NCBI RefSeq assembly: GCF_004004555.2 | Contig: NZ_SACP01000009.1 | Span: 124,001-188,000, forward strand | Reading direction: 5' to 3' | Source: Methylobacterium oryzihabitans | Lineage (GTDB): Bacteria > Pseudomonadota > Alphaproteobacteria > Rhizobiales > Beijerinckiaceae | DNA: 64,000 nt | Part shown: piece after piece, positions 45,187 through 55,000 of the stretch | Position numbering within the stretch: the first letter of the stretch is position 1 | How the letters are laid out: every line of letters begins with the position of its first letter | Notes under the pieces: generated by a model | The model's input: only the letters and a program-made list of their open reading frames with translations | Database searches by the model: none | Told to the model about the DNA's origin: nothing | Translations under genes and position numbers: made by a program

Positions 45187-46362
45187 TCACAGCTTCACTC
45201 TGGTCAAGGGCGGCAGAGCGCGCCGCGTCCCGGAGAAGGCCGGGACCGCGAGCTTCTCAGGCCATTCTGCCTCGACCTGGTAGAGAGCGTAGGGATCGAC
45301 CGCCCGCCGGAACCGTTCCTCGGCCAGGGGGCCGGGCTGCTGGCCGTCGATCCGGAGCCCGTCGTGCAGGATGTCCAGCCGGCATTGCGTCAGCTTGATC
45401 GGCGGCTCGCTCGTCACCAGCAGCGTGCAGGGCGCCGGTGCGGGCCGGGCCATCAGGATCGGCGGCACCTCGGCATCGGTCGTGGTGAGGCGGGGGAACG
45501 TGTAGTACGGATCGTCCTCCCGTGCGGCGACCCGGAAGCGATAGCTCGCCATCGCGTCCTCGAGGCTCTGGACGTTCAGCTCCCAGCGGCCGTCCTCGCC
45601 CTGGCCGGTGAAGCCGGGACCCGTGCAGGCTTCGATGAACACGTCCATGAAGCGCGAGCGTCCGTTCTGCCGGCCGAAGGCCGGGGCGCCCTGCGAGGCG
45701 GAGTAGACGATCGCTTGCGACAGGGACCCGTGGGTGTCGGCCATTGCCTTGCGCCTCCCGGAGACCGACTCGATCAGGGGCGACACGGCGGGCCGCGCGT
45801 TCTGGAGTCCCGGCGGTGCCTGGTTGGCGCAGCAGTCGAAGATGAGCCACTGCTCGCGAGGCTTCTGCTCCGCCATCCCCCCGATGAACAGGTCGATCGA
45901 GACCGCGTTGGGCCAGACGAGCTCCGGATCGAAGCCGAAGTCGCTCGCCAGGAACGTGTTGCTCACCGACGGCAGCCAGATGCCGTGCCCGGAGCAGTAG
46001 AAGACGAGCGTGTCGTTCGCTCCGGCGCCGTCGAGCCAGTCACTCCTGGCCCGCGGGATGTTGCGCATGTCCGGCGCATCGAGCTTGCGCGCCGCGACGC
46101 CCTCGCAGGCGAAAGTGAGGCCGTCGGGAGCGGTCGCGTCGTTGATCAGCAGGTCGACCGACGCGAGCGGCCTGCGGAACAGCGTCTGCCAGGCGGTGAG
46201 CGCCTGCGTGGCGAAGTCGACGGCGCTCCGCGCGGCGCTGGCGATGTCCGCGAGCTTCGGGACCTTCGCTCGCGAGGCCTGCGCGAAGGGGTAGTGGCCC
46301 GCCCCGAGGACCAGGAGCCGGGTCCCGCCCCCTGGCTGTGCGGCCTCGTAGACCCGCGTCAC
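45187..46362 (-). CDS. second caspase-family (peptidase C14) protein
   Basis: 391 residues. GTG 46362 is chosen because it overlaps the hydrolase stop as GTGA and yields MTRVYEAAQ; the longer frame to 46500 is only a shadow of the hydrolase. Caspase core: RLLVLGAGHYPF, catalytic His126 in LVFYCSGHGIWLP and Cys178 in WLIFDCCANQAPPG, the same DCC context as in the first caspase; VYSASQGAPAFG follows. The C-terminal ~110 residues (from about residue 280) are beta-rich and may bind a partner. No membrane segment. Confidence 0.9.
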   Translation of the reverse strand: MTRVYEAAQPGGGTRLLVLGAGHYPFAQASRAKVPKLADIASAARSAVDFATQALTAWQTLFRRPLASVDLLINDATAPDGLTFACEGVAARKLDAPDMRNIPRARSDWLDGAGANDTLVFYCSGHGIWLPSVSNTFLASDFGFDPELVWPNAVSIDLFIGGMAEQKPREQWLIFDCCANQAPPGLQNARPAVSPLIESVSGRRKAMADTHGSLSQAIVYSASQGAPAFGRQNGRSRFMDVFIEACTGPGFTGQGEDGRWELNVQSLEDAMASYRFRVAAREDDPYYTFPRLTTTDAEVPPILMARPAPAPCTLLVTSEPPIKLTQCRLDILHDGLRIDGQQPGPLAEERFRRAVDPYALYQVEAEWPEKLAVPAFSGTRRALPPLTRVKL

Positions 46363-47573
46363 GCCCGATCGAGCTCCGCGAGGCGCGCCCTCATCCGGCC
46401 GTAGAAGCTCGGGCGCAGGAAATAGGCGCCGTGCGCGCGCAGCAGGTCGGTGACCGTGTCGTAGCCGAAGTCCCGCACGCCCTCGAACGCCTGGCCGCAC
46501 TGGAACGAGAAGACGTCGGTGTAGTCGAAGACGTTCATCCAGTGCCGCACGCCCTCGGGCATCGGCAGCTTGACCCCGTCCGAGGGCCGACCGCCGGGGT
46601 AGAGGCCGAGATCGGCGAAGAAGCCGGGTTGGGACCCGACAGTGAACAGGGCGTCGATGCGGATCGGGGCGCCGATCGCCTCGGCGAGCTCGGCCCGCGC
46701 CGCGTCATCGGTGAGGAGATCGTAGAGGATCACGCCGCCGAGGCTGTGGCCCACGACCACGAACGGCTCGCCGGCCGCCCGCGGGGCGGTCGCCCCCGCC
46801 ACCAGGGCGGCCTGGATCGGCGCGAAGATGCGCGCGCGCGTCCCCTGGTCGCCGGGCGTGTCCCGCTCCCGCAGGTAGACGAGGATGTCGCCCAGGAACA
46901 GCGACACGGCGCGGCTCAGGTCGCGGCGCGTGGCCTTGAGCACGAGATCGCTGACGCCGTTGCCGACGAGGCCCACCAGATGACCGATCGCACCCCGCAC
47001 GGTGTCGCCGATCCCGTATGCCTCGACGGGTCCGCCGGCGCGGGCGAGTTCCACGTCCAGGGCGTCCGCGAAGGCACCGTTATCGGCGGCGGCGAGCGTC
47101 CCGATTCCTGTCGGCCCATCCTTCCGGCCAATGCCCTTCGCCTCGAGCAGGGCGGCGCTCGCTTGCGCGAGACGCATCGCATCCCCGGTCGCGGCGGCGT
47201 CCGGGTCGTTGAACTGCAACGCCGCGTCCCGGATCGCCGCGTCGAGCGCCGCCATGGCGACGAGGTCGATGGCCTGCTCCGCGTCGGTGCCGGCGATGGT
47301 GCCCAGCGCGAGCCGGCCGTCCAGCGCCTCTGGCCCGAGCCCGCCAGGCGGCCCGCCGTCGCCGACGTCGAAGATCTCGTTGCCCCTCGGCGCGGGCAGC
47401 CAGGGAAGATCATCGCCGAACTTGGCGGCGAAACTGCCCCAATCCGGATTGACGATCGTCAAGTCGTCCCGCTTGAAGACCAGCGAGCGGAACAAGGCGT
47501 CGCGCTGCTTGACCATCGCGGCGTGTTGGGCGGACGGCCGCGTCGCGACTCCGTGCACGAAGACCAGCGGCAT
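46359..47573 (-). CDS. alpha/beta-hydrolase (lipase/esterase-like)
   Basis: 404 residues. The alpha/beta-hydrolase core is clear: strand and oxyanion region MPLVFVHGVATRP, nucleophile Ser277 in VVVGHSLGGVILYD, an acid (Asp350 or Asp353, NVFDYTDVFSF) and His381 (LLRAHGAYFL). The insertion of ~200 residues between the first strand and the GHSLGG elbow contains a hydrophobic helix (FLGDILVYL nearby), as in membrane-active lipases of the PGAP1 type. First gene of the minus-strand operon; the second caspase starts within its stop. Substrate (lipid, ester or acyl-protein) unknown. Confidence 0.9.
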   Translation of the reverse strand: MPLVFVHGVATRPSAQHAAMVKQRDALFRSLVFKRDDLTIVNPDWGSFAAKFGDDLPWLPAPRGNEIFDVGDGGPPGGLGPEALDGRLALGTIAGTDAEQAIDLVAMAALDAAIRDAALQFNDPDAAATGDAMRLAQASAALLEAKGIGRKDGPTGIGTLAAADNGAFADALDVELARAGGPVEAYGIGDTVRGAIGHLVGLVGNGVSDLVLKATRRDLSRAVSLFLGDILVYLRERDTPGDQGTRARIFAPIQAALVAGATAPRAAGEPFVVVGHSLGGVILYDLLTDDAARAELAEAIGAPIRIDALFTVGSQPGFFADLGLYPGGRPSDGVKLPMPEGVRHWMNVFDYTDVFSFQCGQAFEGVRDFGYDTVTDLLRAHGAYFLRPSFYGRMRARLAELDRA

Positions 47574-47813
47574 CGCGACATCCTCCCGGTGAGTGTATCA
47601 CTGCATCCGGAACAGCAGACCTGCTCGCGGTCGGGGATCATGGAAGAGTTTCGGCGGCCGGTCCAGAGCGAAACATCTCGGCACGACGCCTTCGCGGTGC
47701 GACGGTCGGCCCTCGCACGGTCGTGATGCTGCGGCATGCGAGGAGGGCTCTGGTCTCCACGCCGGAGCGGGTGTTACGCTGCCGGGCGAGCATGTCCCGG
47801 GAGGCCGTCTGTC

Positions 47814-48971
47814 ATGGATGCCGAGGGTAAGCGGCCGGACTACGAGGACACGGCGTGGCTCTCGGCCGCGCTGCGCACCTACTTCTCCGGTCAGGTGCTG
47901 CTCAACCTCGTGAACCCGATCGACGGCGTCAGCGTGTCGGGGGACACCGATCTCGCCTTCAACGCCAGCGTGACGACGGCGGATTTCACGACGTTCCGGA
48001 TCGTCCTCAACGACGGATGCCTGGCGCAGATCTACGAGGCGCTGGACGTTCCGCGCGGACGCGCCTTGGAACCGTTGATCGACGTGGCGTCGTCGCTCTT
48101 CCGGGGGCGCGGGGATTACGACCTGGTCTGTCGGACCGTGCTGAACGTCGCGGTCGTGTTCATCCTGTTGCACGAATACGCCCACGTCGCGGCCGGGCAT
48201 CTCGACGCGCGGCGCTCCGCCGGCGGAGTAGCGGCGACGGAGACGACGTATCGATGGGACGAGGTGCCGGGACCGGCGAACCGCCCCGATCCCGCCCTGT
48301 CGCTGGCGGGGGTCGGGCCGGAGCAGGTCGGACGGGTCTTCGAACTCGAAGCCGACGCGACGGCCTACGAGCTTCTCCTGGATTTCGCCGTCGACATCCT
48401 CCTGGCCACGGACGAGGCGCGGCGTGCGCTGCCGTCGATCGCCCATGCCGACGACCTCGATCCCGCCCAGGCGGGCAGCCTCCAGCAGCTGATCTTTTAC
48501 GCCTGCGCGCTGACGGTGTCCCTGACCGAGCAGAGCCGCCAGAACGCCGGGGTGCAGGGAACCTATCCGAGCGCCGGCGCCAGGATGATGAGCCTCTGCC
48601 TCGCCCTGCTGCGCCGGCAGATGCCGGGCGAGTGGCGCTTCGAATGCGCGGAGCAGGTGACGCGCATCACCGAGGAGGCTCACGGGGCGCTGGTCGCGTT
48701 CATCCTCCCGACCATGGCGCGAGCGTTCGATCTCTGCGAGGCGTGCTGTGCGAATGTCCGAGGGGAGACCGGGGGTGCCCGAGCCTCAGCGGCGGGCGAC
48801 CGGAGGAGCTTCGCCCACGATTTCGCCGTTCTTTTGCAGGGCGCCACCGGCGAGGCCGTGACCGAGGCCGGGCGGGAGTTGGTGTCGCTTCAGGCCGCGA
48901 GAGTTGCCATCCTGGAACCGATGAGACACCATCGCCGCACAGATTGGTGGGACTTTCCGGATGCATCGTGA
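47814..48971 (+). CDS. HExxH zinc metallopeptidase-like protein
   Basis: 385 residues from ATG 47814, preceded by GGGAGG; the longer frame to 47736 is unlikely. The zincin site is visible as VVFILLHEYAHVAAGH (His120, Glu121, His124) with the third ligand Glu177 in RVFELEADATAYELL, the E-x3-D spacing of M48-type and related glu-zincins. The rest is helical and acidic without a signal peptide, so probably cytoplasmic. It diverges from the hydrolase-caspase operon (about 240 bases between starts) and ends the protease cluster before an IS. A role as effector or processing protease is inferred. Confidence 0.85.
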   Translation: MDAEGKRPDYEDTAWLSAALRTYFSGQVLLNLVNPIDGVSVSGDTDLAFNASVTTADFTTFRIVLNDGCLAQIYEALDVPRGRALEPLIDVASSLFRGRGDYDLVCRTVLNVAVVFILLHEYAHVAAGHLDARRSAGGVAATETTYRWDEVPGPANRPDPALSLAGVGPEQVGRVFELEADATAYELLLDFAVDILLATDEARRALPSIAHADDLDPAQAGSLQQLIFYACALTVSLTEQSRQNAGVQGTYPSAGARMMSLCLALLRRQMPGEWRFECAEQVTRITEEAHGALVAFILPTMARAFDLCEACCANVRGETGGARASAAGDRRSFAHDFAVLLQGATGEAVTEAGRELVSLQAARVAILEPMRHHRRTDWWDFPDAS

Positions 48972-49224
48972 CGAGTCTGCCTTACCCGCCTCCAGTTGTA
49001 CTTTCTCTCCCTGCGCGCTACTCAGTATTGGCGGCAGTGATCGTCTGCCGTTTATGGAAAAATGACGAGAAAACTTCAATTTGTTGCAGCTTACGCGCAC
49101 TCAGCAGACCCGCCGCTTAGCAATCTCCAAGACCCATTCGGACAGAGGAGTGCGCCGTTTCGATCGGCCAACGGTGAATCATCCTTGCTTTGTGCCTACA
49201 GCATATGTTGCAACTGATTTGAAG
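48972..49224. other. non-coding gap left of the IS
   Basis: About 250 bases of lower GC with no gene supported. It contains TTTGTGCCTACAGCATA at about 49189-49205, which recurs (TTGCGCCTACAGCATA) just beyond the right end of the IS at about 50775-50790. Confidence 0.45.
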
Positions 49225-50754
49225 TGTCACAGGAGGCAGCAAAGTAGGAATGTCACGGTGCCGTTGGGCCATCCTGCACCGAAGGAGGCCTTGGCGAGGC
49301 TGCGGAGACCCCAACCATCGCAGCAGCCTCGCCAAGGGCGGGCCGTGGGGCTGCCGCCCCAGAACGAGAGCCAGCCCGTGCCGCCAGACCTTTGCGACCC
49401 GGCGATTGCCGCCCCGTCTTGACGTAACCACCCTTCTCGCTGTTCGTCTTGACTTTCGGTGGACGCAGTTCGTCCTGACGTTCCTTGACCCATGCCAAGA
49501 CCTCCGACAGCCGCTTGTTCTCAACGATCTCCGTATGCGTCACCCGCTGATCCTTGTCGAAGGAGCGGTAGGGAAGCGAAATCCCCTTGAAGCGAACGTC
49601 GAGGCGTCCATCGGCAAATTCATAGATCTCGACGTAACGACCCTCCGCCGCGAGCGACAGATCGCTCTCATCGAGGATGATCCTCCGCCTCTTGTAGGAC
49701 AGCGCCAGATGTTGTCCGACATAGCGCTGCTCCCGCCATGCCAGAATATCCGAGAGACGGTCTCCCGGTAGGTTCAGCTCACGATGCAGATCATCAGACT
49801 TGATCGCATCCCGGGCAAATTGCGCGTTGAAGTTCTCCATGAAGCCCGGCACGAAGGCGTTCGCCCCATCAATGTCGGAGACACCAGCAAGACGAAGCTC
49901 TTTCACGAGGCGATCCTGCAAAGTCCTGTTCGCCCGTTCGACCCGACCCTTCGCCTGACTGGAATTGGCACATAAGATCTCGATCCCAAGCTCGCCGAGC
50001 GCGCGACCGAACTGAGTCATGCCCTGGCCGCCCTTGGCCTCCGTCTTGGCGACCCGGAAGACCGCATGCTTATCGGAGTAGAAGGCCAAGGGCCATCCGT
50101 GCCTGTTCAGGTATCCATCCAGCGCCTCGAAGTAACTGAAGGCGCTCTCTGACTTGACGAACCGCAACTGCATCAACCGACCCGTCGCGTCGTCGATGAA
50201 CACCAGAAGTGTGCAGGGGCCAGCCCGATCCTCGAACCAACGGTGCTCGCTGCCGTCGATCTGAACCAATTCACCCAGACGCTCTCGCCTGAGCCGTGGC
50301 GGGTGCATCACCCGGCGATGCCGACGCGACAGCCACAAGCCCGCAGCCGTCATCCAGGTCCGCAGTGTCTCGCGCGAGAGGGTGATCTGGTGATGCTTCC
50401 GGAGCATCTCCGCCGCAAGCGTCGGACCAAAGTCAGAGTAGCTCTCCCGCACGTAGGTCAGAGCAAGATCACGCAGCCCGTCGCTCAGCGCACGGTTCGA
50501 GCGACGACCACGCGCCTTGTGACGAACGGCCGAAGCGCCATCGGTTCGATAAGCCTTGATGAGCCGGTGAGCCTGTCGCCGACTCAAACTCAGAAGACGT
50601 GCCGCTCCCGTCACCGTTTGCCGCCCAGCCAGAACCGCCGACAGCACCTCGACCCGCTGCAACTCGCGCTCGCTCATCAGGACCCACCCCATGGCGACCT
50701 CCCGCGTTCCGCAAAACGGGGGAGTGTGCCATTCCTACTTTGCCCAGGTGGGAC
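49225..50754. mobile_element. ISNCY (IS1202-like) insertion sequence
   Basis: Both ends carry the inverted repeat GCAAAGTAGGAATG (left 49238-49251; right, complementary, at 50729-50743), and the outermost TGTC/GGACA match. A third related copy (CAAAGTTAGAATGTC, complementary strand) lies just outside at 50752-50766, so the exact right border is uncertain by about 20 bases. One transposase gene is inside. Similar 16-base sequences flank the element on both sides, perhaps a worn long target duplication. Confidence 0.85.
49253..50692 (-). CDS. ISNCY-family transposase
   Basis: 479 residues from ATG 50692, preceded by GGGAGG. N-terminal helix-turn-helix (TVTGAARLLSLSRRQAHRLIKAY), then the DDE core: Asp in ELVQIDGSEHRWF, Asp in LAFYSDKHAVF, Glu in SSQAKGRVERANRTLQDRL, the typical ISNCY/IS481-like pattern. 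The last ~60 residues are Gly/Pro/Ser-rich and probably dispensable. Appears intact. Confidence 0.94.
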   Translation of the reverse strand: MGWVLMSERELQRVEVLSAVLAGRQTVTGAARLLSLSRRQAHRLIKAYRTDGASAVRHKARGRRSNRALSDGLRDLALTYVRESYSDFGPTLAAEMLRKHHQITLSRETLRTWMTAAGLWLSRRHRRVMHPPRLRRERLGELVQIDGSEHRWFEDRAGPCTLLVFIDDATGRLMQLRFVKSESAFSYFEALDGYLNRHGWPLAFYSDKHAVFRVAKTEAKGGQGMTQFGRALGELGIEILCANSSQAKGRVERANRTLQDRLVKELRLAGVSDIDGANAFVPGFMENFNAQFARDAIKSDDLHRELNLPGDRLSDILAWREQRYVGQHLALSYKRRRIILDESDLSLAAEGRYVEIYEFADGRLDVRFKGISLPYRSFDKDQRVTHTEIVENKRLSEVLAWVKERQDELRPPKVKTNSEKGGYVKTGRQSPGRKGLAARAGSRSGAAAPRPALGEAAAMVGVSAASPRPPSVQDGPTAP

Positions 50755-51044
50755 ATTCTAACTTTGCGCCTACATTGCGCCTACAGCATACATTCGCATA
50801 AGAAATGTTATGGAACTAGCGCTCGTTTCTACTGGATCATGAAGCATTTTATCGGATACGCAACAAACAGCACTCCAAGGCTTTCGACAAAATCTGTAGG
50901 CGGAATGCGTTCGGTACCGCAGCAGGGGAGGGCACTACCGTCGAATGTACACAGCCCCCTCCCCTCCCCTGAAAAAATCCGTTACCGCTCCACCGAGATA
51001 GCACTGAATGAGACGTGATCGTCTTCTCTCTTTTTCACCCAGAA
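50755..51044. other. non-coding gap between IS and IS remnant
   Basis: About 290 bases without a supported gene. A pyrimidine block CCCCCTCCCCTCCCC near 50950 resembles one at 56742-56755 next to another intergenic region. Confidence 0.4.
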
Positions 51045-51482
51045 ATAGGTCGATGACGGCGGCGACATAGATTCGGCTCTCAGCCGTCCAGATATACGTC
51101 AAGTCGGCGATCCATTTCCGCTTCGAGGCATCGGCTGCGAATCGCCGCTTTAGGAGATTGGGCGAGGCGGCACTCCGCTCACTCTCGTCCTGCGGCGGTC
51201 CACGTCGGCGCGGTCGCGCCCGCAGGTCATTCTCGCGCATGATCCGCTCGATGCGGTGCCACCCGCACGAGACACCATCGGCCAGCACGTCGCGCCAGAC
51301 ACGCCTTGCACCGTAGGTTCGGTCGCGAGCCACAAAGCTCGCGTGGGCCTTGACCAGGATCGCGTCGTCGTCCCGTGCGCGTTGGCTGGGTTGCCGGATC
51401 AGCCAGGCTCGAAGCCGGAGCGCGACACGCTCAGCGCCGCGCAAATCTGGGCAACCGATGTCCGTGACACCGGCAGCAGGCT
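51045..51482 (-). pseudogene. IS3-family element remnant (partial orfB, frameshifted)
   Basis: The minus strand matches the N-terminal half of the intact OrfB at 59135-59995 (e.g. RTYGARRVWRDVLADGVSCG, HRIERIMREN, WIADLTYIWTAE), then breaks off at AAVIDLF near 51045. One base is missing in the SRSGF region relative to the intact copy, shifting the frame. Its other end carries CCGTGACACCGGCAGCAGG (51462-51480), the same terminal repeat as the IS at 59105-60344, directly joined to orfB, so orfA is deleted. Confidence 0.85.
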
Positions 51483-51510
51483 CCCTACGCGTCGAGCGGT
51501 CGGACGCCGG

Positions 51511-52023
51511 TCACCGTTCCCGTCGCCACGTGTCCTTGACCTGCAGCGTGCTCACTGCCAGCAGCGCCGCCCCCTGCACTTCCGACCGGACCGTCTCGTG
51601 CGCCGAGAAGGTGTAGAGTATCGCCAACCCGTGCTTGACAGTCGCCAAATATCTCGTGAGGTAACCCGAGATCTCGGCTCCCCTCAGGGTCGCGTCGACC
51701 CAGAGCGCGTCGCCGATCGTCGTGTACGACGGCGCCTTGACGATCCCGTGACGACCCAGTTCGGCTCCACGGGTCTCCAGGTGCCTCCGGTACGTTCCTA
51801 ATCCATCGTCGGGGCCTGGGATCTTCGCGGCAAGGACCATGATCGCGCCAACCGGCTGACCCTCAACGTGGGGTGGGTTGCAGACGAACTCCGTCTTTTC
51901 CAGTTCGCAGGTCCAGCCAGCCGGCAACTCGAAACGCAAGTAGCTGTTCTGGAACTCGACGGCCCCGGCCGAGCACGGAAGAGCGACGAGAAGGGCGCAC
52001 AGGCAGGTCGCGGTCGCGTGCAT
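51511..52023 (-). CDS. small exported protein, partner of the NACHT gene
   Basis: 170 residues from ATG 52023. A signal peptide (CLCALLVALPCSAGA) is followed by a soluble domain with VEFQNSYLRFELPAGW, a Cys pair (TCELEKTEFVCNPP) that could form a disulfide, and a beta-rich remainder (GAIMVLAAKIPG, LAILYTFSAHETV). No named family recognised; the fold pattern recalls PsbP/DUF1795-type domains. It starts two bases after the stop of the membrane NACHT gene, so it is probably a periplasmic component of the same system. Its stop lies about 30 bases from the IS remnant. Confidence 0.75.
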   Translation of the reverse strand: MHATATCLCALLVALPCSAGAVEFQNSYLRFELPAGWTCELEKTEFVCNPPHVEGQPVGAIMVLAAKIPGPDDGLGTYRRHLETRGAELGRHGIVKAPSYTTIGDALWVDATLRGAEISGYLTRYLATVKHGLAILYTFSAHETVRSEVQGAALLAVSTLQVKDTWRRER

Positions 52024-52025
52024 CG

Positions 52026-55000
52026 TCAGGCGGGCTCCACCGACGTCTCGGCCTCGATCCCCAAATGCCGCCAGAAGTCGACCGTCCCTCCGGACGCACG
52101 GGCCTCGACGAACGCTGCGTACAGCCTGCGCGCGGAGATCACACGCATTCCCGTATCCTCTAGCAATCTCGCGTCGCTCTCGTCCAGGTCCGGCGGCCGG
52201 TCGCCCGGCTCCTGGGCCACGCAGGCATTCGTCACGACGAGAAGGTCCGAATCGGCGGTCTTCGCCCAGATTGCCAGGATCTCGACGTGCACGCGCCTGA
52301 TCCGTCCGGTTTGGCCGAGACCGACCACGCGGAAGGCTCGCCCAGCGGGGCCCCGCAGCCTGCCGCTCGCGACGCCGTCCACGTCGTCCGCGACGGCTCC
52401 CATCTCCCGGAGGATGGTTGCCGCCGCGTCGCGCAGGGTTCCTTCGTCGGATGCCGCGAGGATCCGCGTCATCGCGCGGGCCTTCGAGATCACGTCCCGC
52501 TCGCCATTCACCTGGTTGTCCGTCTCCCGGCGGCGTTCCGCGAGTTCGCATAACTTGCGGTCGGCGTCCCGAGCTTCCGGAAGATCGTGGAGGAGCAGCC
52601 ATTCAGGGTCCTGGGAGGAAATCCTGAGGCGCCAACTGTACTCGCGCACGAAGCTGTCGCTGACTCTGTGATCTTCGATCTCGGCTGCCCGCGTGATGAG
52701 GCGTTCCCGCAGGTCCTCGGCGTCCGCGCCCGGCAACGCGCGGGCCAGGTACGGGAATACCCCGGCGAACCGGGCGTCCTCCGCGTATCTGGCGCGGGCC
52801 TCCTGATCGAGCACCAGCAGGGCGAAGTGGCTGAAGAAGTCCCGGATGCGGTCGTGGCGGAAGCGGACCTCCTGCGACGCGATCGCGCCGCCCTCGTCGG
52901 CGTCAGTGCGGACCAACGCGAGCTTTCCCGCGATCAGGGCGACGACCTCGGGCTGGAACGGAAGCTTTTGCAGGTTCTCCTGGTCCTTCAGCCGTTGCTC
53001 GAGCAGCGCCGAGGAGAAGGCTGTCGTTCGGAAGGTGACGCCCGATTCGGCGAGCCGCCTGGAGATGCCTTCGAACTGCTGCGCCTCCAACGCGAAGAGG
53101 TCCGGCGTGCGCCCGTCCCCGAGCAGGAGCGCGACGGACGTGAGATCCATGGGGTTCGACAGGAACTCCTCGAAGGCCCTGCGTTCGACGTCGTCCTTCG
53201 GGGCGGATGCGACCTCTTGCAGGAAACACTCGGCCGACTTCACGAAAAGCTCGCCCCTGACCGGAGCGTCGTCGGCGAGCACGGGCTCGCGCGAGACCAG
53301 GAACGCGCGGACCGCTTCGGGCGCCAGCGGCAGGATCGTGTAGCTCTCGATCGTACCGAAGCCGCGAAGCGGAATCTGGCTCGCCACTAGGATGCTGGCG
53401 TAAGGATACTGGGACAGGAACCCGGTTATCAGGTCCTGGGTCGCAAGATCGACCTCGTTGTATCCGTCGATGTAGATGAATATATTTCCTGAGTAGATCA
53501 TGGCCTTGAGGAGGCTCTGTTCCTTCCCGAGCCCGTTCATGCGTTGCTCGATCTCGGCTTCGACCCCGCGCCGGCATTGGTCGGCCCGCATGTAGACGAG
53601 GACGTCGCGACCTTCCCTGGCACGCGCCGCGAGGGAAAACCGGAGGAAGCTCGATTTGCCGAGCCCCGATTTGCCGAGCAGCAGGACGCGTCCGCGATGG
53701 CCCGAGAGCGCGTTCAGGAGGGGGAGTTCGGTTTCCGTTGCCCGGCCGCGCCCGCCCATCACGGTCGCGCGGTGCCGGACGCGACTGTCCTGGAAGTACG
53801 AGAGCCGGTCCAACTGCGCGACGTCGCCCGACGCGATGTCTCCTAGGAAACTCTCCTTGAACGGCGCGAACAGCCGGCGCCGCGCGACACCGACATGCAG
53901 CAGGACGAGGTCGATGTAGCCAAGCCCGAGCAAACGCCGCAGGACCGGGTTCCAGAACACGACGGCCTGAAGCCGAGGCGATCGCGGATAGGCGGTCAAC
54001 AGCAGCGCCCAGAGGGCGAGGTGCGCCAGCAGGGCGACCGGAATGCCTGCCAGCCCGGCGAGGATCCACCGCTTCCTGAACTCGGACGCGATGGTCTTCG
54101 ACTGTTCCGGCGCGGTCGTTGCGAACTGGTCGCGCCAGTACTCGAGCGACGGCATGGATGCCGGCAGGTAGGGCAGGTCGTCGACGGCCCGGCCTACGAT
54201 CTCGGCGATCCTCGCGCCGACCTCCCTGCTCGTCGCGTTTCGGAACGACTCGTCCTCCCAGAGCGACCGTATGCCCTCGAGCAGCTTCGGCGGGTCGGGG
54301 ACTGGCCTGTCGCGCCACGCGCCGGCCAATCCGGCCAGGGGCGATCCCGCCTCGCTCAGCAGAAGAACGCATGCCAGGATGGCGTCCCTCTCGCGGTTGG
54401 TCGCGCGATGGAGGGCATTGAAGGCGGGCGCGAGCAGCGCCGGCTTCAGCGTCGCGGCCAGTGCCTGCGCCAGGCAGAGCTCGCCTGGCTTCGTACGCCA
54501 CTGATCCTCACTGACGGAATCGGCGTATGAGGCTGCGAACGACTGATCATGGCGGATCAGCGAGCGCAGGAGGACGGTTGCGTCGTCGGACAGGTCGGGC
54601 CGGGTTCTGACCAGGCCGACCGACTCGGCGTCCGGCACGGGCAGTCTCCCCGTCGCCGAAACCGAATCGTAGGCTCGCGCGAGCAGGATCAGAGCCGTGC
54701 GGGCGACGGCCACGCTCGTGTCCGACAGGTTGTCGATGAATGCCTTCATCCCCGTTTCGGGGTGGTCGGCCAGGGCCAGGAGGGCGGCGCTCCGGATCGG
54801 GGTGCCCGCTCTTGCGTCAGCGGCCAGGCGAGCGGCGGCGGCGTAGGCCGTTGTCGGAGCGCCCTCCACCGATTGCAAGACCCGCAGGTCCGTGACGGTG
54901 AGTGCCCGGACTGCATCGCCGCCGAACACCTTCCAGTAGCCTCGCGCCTCCAGAGCCGTCACGGAAGGCAGGACACCGACATCGAGCAAGGCTCGGGCCC

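Noticed and set aside
46363-46500. 5' extension of the second caspase
   Set aside because: Arg-rich shadow of the hydrolase; the GTGA overlap at 46362 is the natural start.
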